Positions 58,656 to 64,000 of a DNA stretch of 64,000 bases are shown here, piece after piece. Numbering within the stretch: the stretch's first letter is position 1; each line of letters begins with the position of its first letter. The position numbers and the translations under genes are program-made. This stretch comes from Iris pallida (Eukaryota > Streptophyta > Magnoliopsida > Asparagales > Iridaceae): the NCBI GenBank assembly GCA_029216955.1, contig JANAVB010003400.1, positions 12,563,518 to 12,627,517 of the forward strand. Reading direction: 5' to 3'. The notes under the pieces are model-generated. The model was given only the letters and a program-made list of their open reading frames with translations. It ran no database searches and had not been told where the DNA came from.

Positions 58656-59587
58656 AGCATCTTCCACAGCGACAACAACCACAACAACAACAACATAATT
58701 TAAAATCAAGGTACCCGACTTCTCCATAAAATTTCTCCTTCAATTCTAATCCGATTTTAGATCCGTAAATTAGTATAAAAAGCCCACATGACCCTCTTTC
58801 ATCACCTTCAAATAGTTTTATTTATTTTGCAATAAATTCCATGTTTAAATAAATTAAAACTCACAAAGAAATCAGCTTTTAAAAATCTTAAAACCCCGTA
58901 CGAGGTACGTCCCAACAAACCGGACGACCCCGTTGCGAACCAAAAGTACCGAAAGGTCCGTATCGACTTCGTGGACGTGCGGGCTTTGACGGAATTCAAA
59001 TTGGTCGTGTCTGCGCAACGAGTTTGATCCGTATCCGTCAAATTTTTCTGTATCGGGCTCTTTCAAAATTTTCCAATTACTTTGTGCACACTCATCAAAT
59101 TTCAACAAAACTTGCGCCATTGGACTCGAAATATTTTTTTGGTCCTGTATGCCAAGTTTGGTCCGATTCTGAGACAGTTGACTGGAACGCCATTTTGGCG
59201 GGACCACAATCCCATTCAAGGAACGATTTTGAGCACGGCGCCTCGGAATCCAAAATTGGATATACCTTGAGTTCGTCTCGGAAAAACAAATTCATAGACA
59301 TGTAGTTCAACGACTTTAGAGACCGTAGGTTCTGGCACACATTTCGGTGCAAAGCGGGTCCAACGGCGGATATCGTTTTGACCCGAAATTATGATTTTGC
59401 CCCTATTCCAGAATTTGACTTTTGGACAGGCATTTTTTAGGCATATCTTTAATTCCAAACTCGTTCGTGATGTTTGTTTCAGCATCCGGAGCTCCATGTG
59501 GATTTTGACTTTCGTGTTGACGAGTCTGACTGTTGGATTTTGCTACATCTCGCACCACCCTCAGGCAAGACACCTTTGAAGAACAGA
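58656..59587. other. Unassigned sequence between T2 and Copia element G
   Basis: Starts with a CAA-rich simple repeat (58672-58694). Open frames exist on both strands, but none has a recognisable motif, and opposite-strand frames overlap. It could be an old LTR or other repeat. I see no supported feature. Confidence 0.3.
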
Positions 59588-60518
59588 TGGCAACTCTAGA
59601 GGGGGGTGAATAGAGTTTATAACAATAATAGCCAATAAAAAATTAAACTCTTTCACAAGCTGAAAGTAATCAGAGTAAATGCGGAAATAAATAAGGAGCA
59701 AGAAAGCATACGCAAACACAGCCGATTTTTAACCTAGATTCCCTCGTGGAGGACTAGTCCAGGCCTGAGAACTCTAGCTCAGGATTAAATCCACTATTTG
59801 TGAAATAGTAGTTATACCCCGTGCCTTTTCTTCAGAAGAGCATGTTAACTTCTTATAAAGATCGCAGTGGCGATGCTTGGAATTTTCCAAGCGACTTCTT
59901 GAACTCTTGCACAAACTCCTAACTGAAAAGTACTGAGCACTTGAGGCTTAGGGAGCTTGTGGCTAGTAGATAAAGAAGGGTATGGCTTGTATAGAGCTTT
60001 AGAGAGAAGAGAAGAGAAGATTGGATGATTAAAAATGAGAGAATTCATGGCCTATTTATAGGATACCAGGTAGGCAGAATTCGGCCAGAATTCTGGTTGG
60101 AATATTCAAAAATTTGGCCGTTGGACAACTTGCAACCAGCCAACCTTAAAAATTAGGGTCCTGATTTTTAGGAGGCAGAGTTCGGCCCGAACTCTTTGTG
60201 GAGGCAGAGTTCGGCCCGAACTCTGTCTCCAGAGCACAGAATGGGTCAATGGGAAGATTGGCTTATTTGGATTTGTGTGGAGCTTTTGATTTTGGGGTAT
60301 GGGTATAGGTTAAGTCTCAGATGCTCAGCACAACTCAGTTTACGTAAGTCTAGACTCAATAAAATTGTAAAATACAGACTCAAAAATATGTTGCATTGCA
60401 TGTGCGAGCTGTCGTCTGGCTTGTACTGAATGTAGTCTTCATGTGTCGTATTGAATTATCACAAGTATCATATAGTCAATTCTATCAATATTTGGTTGAC
60501 TGTGATTTTGTGTCAACA
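59588..60518 (-). repeat. 3' LTR of Copia element G
   Basis: In element orientation it begins TGTTGACACAAAATC and ends CACCCCCCTCTAGAGTTGCCA. The CACCCCCCTCTA block near the end is common in plant Copia LTRs. A TATA box (CCTATAAATAGG on the minus strand, 60051-60062) and palindromes at 60077, 60178 and 60207 lie upstream of it. No second LTR copy is in the window. Confidence 0.6.
60077..60223. promoter_or_regulatory. GAGTTCGGCCCGAACTC palindromes upstream of the G LTR TATA box
   Basis: Three copies: 60077-60093 (decayed), 60178-60194 and 60207-60223 (perfect arms around one central base). Each is preceded by AGGCA. Two more occur at 62559-62575 and 62587-62603. Probably a factor-binding or structural motif; function unknown. 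Confidence 0.55.
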
Positions 60519-60540
60519 ATCTCCCCTATATTGATAATTG
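60519..60540 (-). promoter_or_regulatory. Polypurine tract of Copia element G
   Basis: TATAGGGGAGAT on the minus strand directly before TGTTGACA. Resembles the GGGGGAGAT tracts of plant Copia elements. Confidence 0.75.
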
Positions 60541-60964
60541 ACAAAATAATATTTGTATATTCAATATTCATACCTGGACACATTTAAGAGCAATGACATA
60601 GCTCCACCGTAATCAATGCCGAGCTAACAATAGCTCCCCCGTAAACATTGCTTTGAATCCTGTTGGCCTGATAAAAATATTCTTCCCCAAAGCACAGATA
60701 CAGATTCAAAAAAATATAGAATATACCAAAATTACTCCCCCTTTTGGCATTTAGAAAATAACCATAAAAAATAAGAACTGGCAAGCACACCAAAAGATAA
60801 TAGATGAAACTGCATAGAGACTGATAAAACTACCGAATGTCTCAAGAGTCACAAATACGTCTAGTATAACCAAAGTGCATAAAAGCAACTATATCAACTA
60901 AAATCCAAAATGTATAAAACATAAACTATGATCCTCAGCAGCAGCAAGTAGAAATCTATATCCA

Positions 60965-62239
60965 TCATCGAGCTCGTGAAGGCCCAGCGTCGTCGGATGG
61001 ATCAGTGAAGGAACGACGAGGGTCCACAAAGGCCGCATCCGGATCCAAGTAGCGGATAACCCAAGGGTCATCGATACGATATCCATCGTGAGCAGGGTCC
61101 CGCACCATAGGAATAGGCATAGAAGGATGCCGGGACATGGAGTACCGAATGTCGTACCGTGAGTTGCTGATGGCACTCATCTGCAAGATAGTCCGGTAGT
61201 CAAGCTGAGTCTAGCGATCATCCTCTAAAGTGAATCGATCGCGGAGCATAGTCTGGAGGGACTCAAGAGTAGCAGGAGGAGGAGGAGGATCCTATCCAAG
61301 AGGAGGGGCATCGGGCTCATCTTCAGAGGGCTCGGACACAACATGTGAGCCAACTGCTGCCTGAAGCCGCCGTGCCTTAGAGAGGAAGGCAGGGGCAGGT
61401 AGGAACTGGCACTCATCAAGAGGTACACGAAAAGTACGAAAGAGCATAGGAAGATAAAGAGCATAAACCAAGGATCTTGGTTTCTTCCTAGCGTTAATCA
61501 TCCAGTCCATCATGGTACGTGGAAGATTAAAAGGAACATGAAAATGGAGGTGATACAAAGCAGAGATTTCAAAGTATGTAACCTCATCAGTCGAACCTGC
61601 TTTGGGCAGAATTGTGTTAAAGACGATCCGATGAAGTTCATAAAAGTAAGGATTGGGAAACTTGGCGAGAAGCTTACGAGGACGTGTGTTATGGGTACAC
61701 AAGTCGTCCTTAAAGCTTTTTAGGGATGACCTATCAGGAAATAGAAACTTTCAAGCTTCAACAAGTCTTTCCCATGAGTTTGGCTCCATGAGATCAAGGT
61801 GTTCGGCCAAGTCGAAATCATCAAACGAAATATCAATACCCGCAATCCGTGAAAAAATATGTGTATTATTGTGAGTAAGGTTGCAGTAGAACATTTGTAT
61901 GGCATTTAGATATATAAACGAGTTGGTAGAGACAAGTTCATCAAGACAAATATCATGAAAAAGTGAATCATATTGTGAAAAAATAGTGAAGTTTATAGGG
62001 TGACCTGCAAACACCGGACGTAACCGAAAATCACTAAACCATTCATTGGAAGCATCAAGTGATACGAATATCCAGTCATCATACGTGTTGGGGTTGAGTG
62101 GACGAGGTGGGTTGAACAACGGATGAATGGGTTGTTGATTGGGTTGTTCAACGGGTGGTTCAACACGAGGAGGAGCATTCGAAGAGGACGTACCCTCGGT
62201 TTGAAGTCTCTTCCCCCTATTGAACAACATGGGAGCCAT
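60965..62239 (-). pseudogene. Extra ORF downstream of Copia G pol, uncharacterised, broken
   Basis: The ATG ends at 62239 (MAPMLFNRGKRLQTEG), followed by a Pro-rich stretch (61751-62239). The following segments include YLNAIQMFYCNLTHNNTHIF and DFDLAEHLDL. A second frame (61292-61702) has RKLLAKFPNPYFYELHRIVF and FHVPFNLPRTMMDWMINARK. A third (60965-61186) ends at DDAGPSRAR. Together they read as one protein of about 400 residues with two or more frame breaks. The pattern resembles the 'putative plant transposon protein' family (Transposase_32 type) often found with LTR elements. That is a tentative match and the function is unknown. A CT-rich leader precedes the ATG. Confidence 0.5.
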
Positions 62240-63012
62240 GAAATAATAAAGACAATTGAGAAAATTTAGATGGAGAGAAGTGTTGAAATATACCTCAATG
62301 TGATGATGAAATATGAAGGAGAATGGTAAGAGAAGCCTTCTCCTTGAGTTTTGAGAAGAGATATGCTCTAGGAAGGAAGAACTAGGGTTAGGGTTTGGAG
62401 AAAAATAGTTTGGAAAAGTTTAGGAGGTGGCAATGGAAGAGAGAGAAGGGGAACCCAAATATTTGTGTAAGGGTTCGAATGGTCGGAACAGATATGGACC
62501 ATTGGATCAAATTTTGATCAACGGCTGAGGCTGCTCCTGGTTCTGGAATAGCCAAGCCGAATTCGGCCCGAACTCCGGGTAAGGCAGAGTTCGGCCCGAA
62601 TTCTGGTTTCTGTAACCAAAACAGAAATCAGGCTGAAAAAAGTATTTGATTAAGTGAGAGAGACCAAATGAATATGATAAGTAAATACATATACAAGATT
62701 GAGAAAAACCCAAGTAGAGAATGACAAAAAGTTAACGCTGAAGTAAAGTGAAGTTGGAAAATCTGAATTTTAGCATGTGATAAATAAAAATGAACCATGT
62801 AATAAACAAGGAATTATGCCATAATTTAATATTTTGAAGCTGCCATGGGTTAGCTGCTGGGGCCGGATCCCAGTTAGCAGTAGTCCTGAGGACTAGTGCA
62901 CCGTGTCGCTTAGGCTTTTATGCCTTGTTTTCAGAAGGACCCTTTCGGCTTGTACCCATAGCAATTTCATCATAAAAGAATCAAGACATACTCGATATTT
63001 ATGCAGGTTATT
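62240..63012 (-). other. Spacer between Copia G pol and its extra ORF
   Basis: Contains a CT-rich leader on the minus strand (62250-62450), two copies of the GAGTTCGGCCCGAACTC-type palindrome (62559-62603) and AT-rich sequence to the pol stop. It could act as an internal promoter for the extra ORF, inferred from the shared motif with the LTR. Confidence 0.4.
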
Positions 63013-63128
63013 TTAATGAATAACAGCTTCATCCAAAATTTCAAGTTCATGACAGAGAAAATTGAAACGCTCTTCGGATAGTGGTTTTGTAAAGAAATAT
63101 GTTAGCTGATGATCAGTGTCAATAAATT
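63013..63128 (-). pseudogene. C-terminal end of Copia RNase H (element G)
   Basis: The frame reads EFIDTDHQLTYFFTKPLSEE then RFNFLCHELEILDEAVIH and stop. This matches the HQ-x-D-x-FTKPL-x-x-x-RF motif that ends Copia pol. Only about 38 codons remain. Upstream the open frame runs on into unrelated chromovirus sequence. Confidence 0.85.
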
Positions 63129-64000
63129 CCAGAAGGTATAACTCTGGAGGCGACTTCGGAATGTTGGGCTTGATCTCCAGGTTGCTGGTCCACGGGAGGT
63201 GCTCCACCTTGCTGATCGGCGGGGTCAGGTACAGTGCCGCTGAAGAAGACGACACAGGAAAAACAATAAGGAAGGACCAGGACAGATCAATAATACAAGC
63301 ATGTGATCAGGTCAAGATTCTCAGGGATTCAGAGGATATGAACGGAGATCAAGGACGAGTACTGATTGAGACATCTATCGGTAAACCCTCACATTTCTTG
63401 ATTGACAAGACCTGCATGGGCCACCACTTAAACCATGTCACGCCCCAGAACCAGAATACTGGAGAGCAGGGGCGAACATAGCCAGCTACGTATATTGAAA
63501 TAGAATACATCTCAACTATACGGTCACGGCTGTCTAGATATGAGGGTTTACTACAAGCCAACGGTCTCTTAAGGTCAAGCCTACTGTCTCAATCTCAAGC
63601 AAATAATATAATCACAAGATGTTTGACCACCAAATATACAATAAAAGGCATCCCAAATAATACATATCAGATGATAATGAAGCTAGTCGTACAAAATACT
63701 AGGACTAGCAAGAGTTAAGTCATACATGATCAACCCTAGGATTTGTTAATCATGTTTACAGCCCGTAGGCAGACAGTAAGTAAAGTGCATCGAGCTAACA
63801 GGTGCTCGTCGGCTAAACGTCTCAAAAGAATAATTTTACAATAGAGTGAGCGAAACAAAATAGAAAACCCACTCGTAGCCCGGGTTCCTTCTAGTCGCCA
63901 CCATCGGGCTAGAGGTTCGGTAGATCCTCAGGTGTTGCTCCGAAATCTGGCCACACAAAACCAGCTGCATCAAACCCTAGAAAGAGCAAGTGCCACAAAG
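63129..64000 (-). mobile_element. Chromovirus F, second copy of the E family, cut by the window end
   Basis: 63131-63435 matches 31142-31447 of E (start of gag and leader), and 63436 onward matches the E LTR from TGTCACGCCCCAG. The rest of the LTR lies outside the window. The gag side is truncated at the junction with Copia G. Confidence 0.92.

Larger units (their letters stand above)
59588..63128 (-). mobile_element. Copia element G, 3' half
   Basis: On the minus strand: the end of RNase H (63128-63013), a spacer, an extra ORF (62239-60965), a polypurine tract (60519-60540) and a 3' LTR (60518-59588). The 5' half is missing: sequence switches to chromovirus F at about 63128. An extra frame after pol occurs in some plant Copia groups such as sireviruses. 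Lineage not determined. Confidence 0.6.

Noticed and set aside
58808..59497. Candidate host gene in the unassigned stretch
   Set aside because: Open frames on both strands overlap, lack recognisable domains and show no splice or promoter pattern that favours one of them.

Overview
This window is intergenic DNA of a flowering plant with a large, repeat-rich nuclear genome. It is almost entirely nested transposable elements. I see no single-copy host gene, rRNA, tRNA or CRISPR array. Plant origin follows from the families present: CACTA elements with TNP2-type transposase, a Tat-type Ty3/gypsy element with two RNase H domains and an antisense accessory gene, a Tekay-like chromovirus, Copia elements primed by initiator Met-tRNA, and a hAT-type short element. 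The species cannot be named from the sequence. A 56-base N run at 45574-45629 marks an assembly gap.

Left part (1-19712). A gag-only LTR element ('D', minus strand) has a right LTR at 11974-16505 and a left LTR broken at 725. A 7.86-kb CACTA element (1170-9031, plus strand) sits inside the left LTR. The intact right LTR serves as the empty site and shows a 3-bp CCT duplication. The CACTA element carries decayed copies of two genes: a TNP2-type transposase, and an intron-containing En/Spm-type second protein. Between 16506 and 18357 lie a gypsy protease scrap, an LTR-like start and a LINE tail. A second CACTA 3' end (18358-19712) lies inside the LINE remnant and contains a long hairpin.

Centre (19716-58655). 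Two copies of one Tat-type element lie head to tail on the minus strand. T1 covers gag, protease, RT, RNase H, archaeal-type RNase H and integrase. It is split by a complete chromovirus ('E', 23755-34147, perfect CGAGG duplication) and by a complete Copia element (40057-47917). T2 (54780-58655) keeps the pol region and, on the plus strand, an intron-containing antisense gene (48454-53764) broken by a 536-bp hAT-type element. The two copies appear to share one LTR (38905-40056 plus 47923-48428). Its inner edges carry a tRNA primer site on the T1 side and a polypurine tract on the T2 side, with TATA boxes pointing outward in both directions.

Right part (58656-64000). About 0.9 kb of unassigned sequence is followed by the 3' half of another Copia element ('G', minus strand): the end of RNase H, an extra ORF downstream of pol, a polypurine tract and the 3' LTR. 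The window ends in a second copy ('F') of the chromovirus E, cut off at the edge.

No coding region looks intact. Nonsense codons are often TAG at positions where CAG or TGG is expected, as in old methylated elements. The most interesting structures are the shared bidirectional LTR with its antisense gene, the GCCGCATGAG-type repeats spread over three compartments of that element, the very large LTR of the gag-only element, and the hairpin in the second CACTA.
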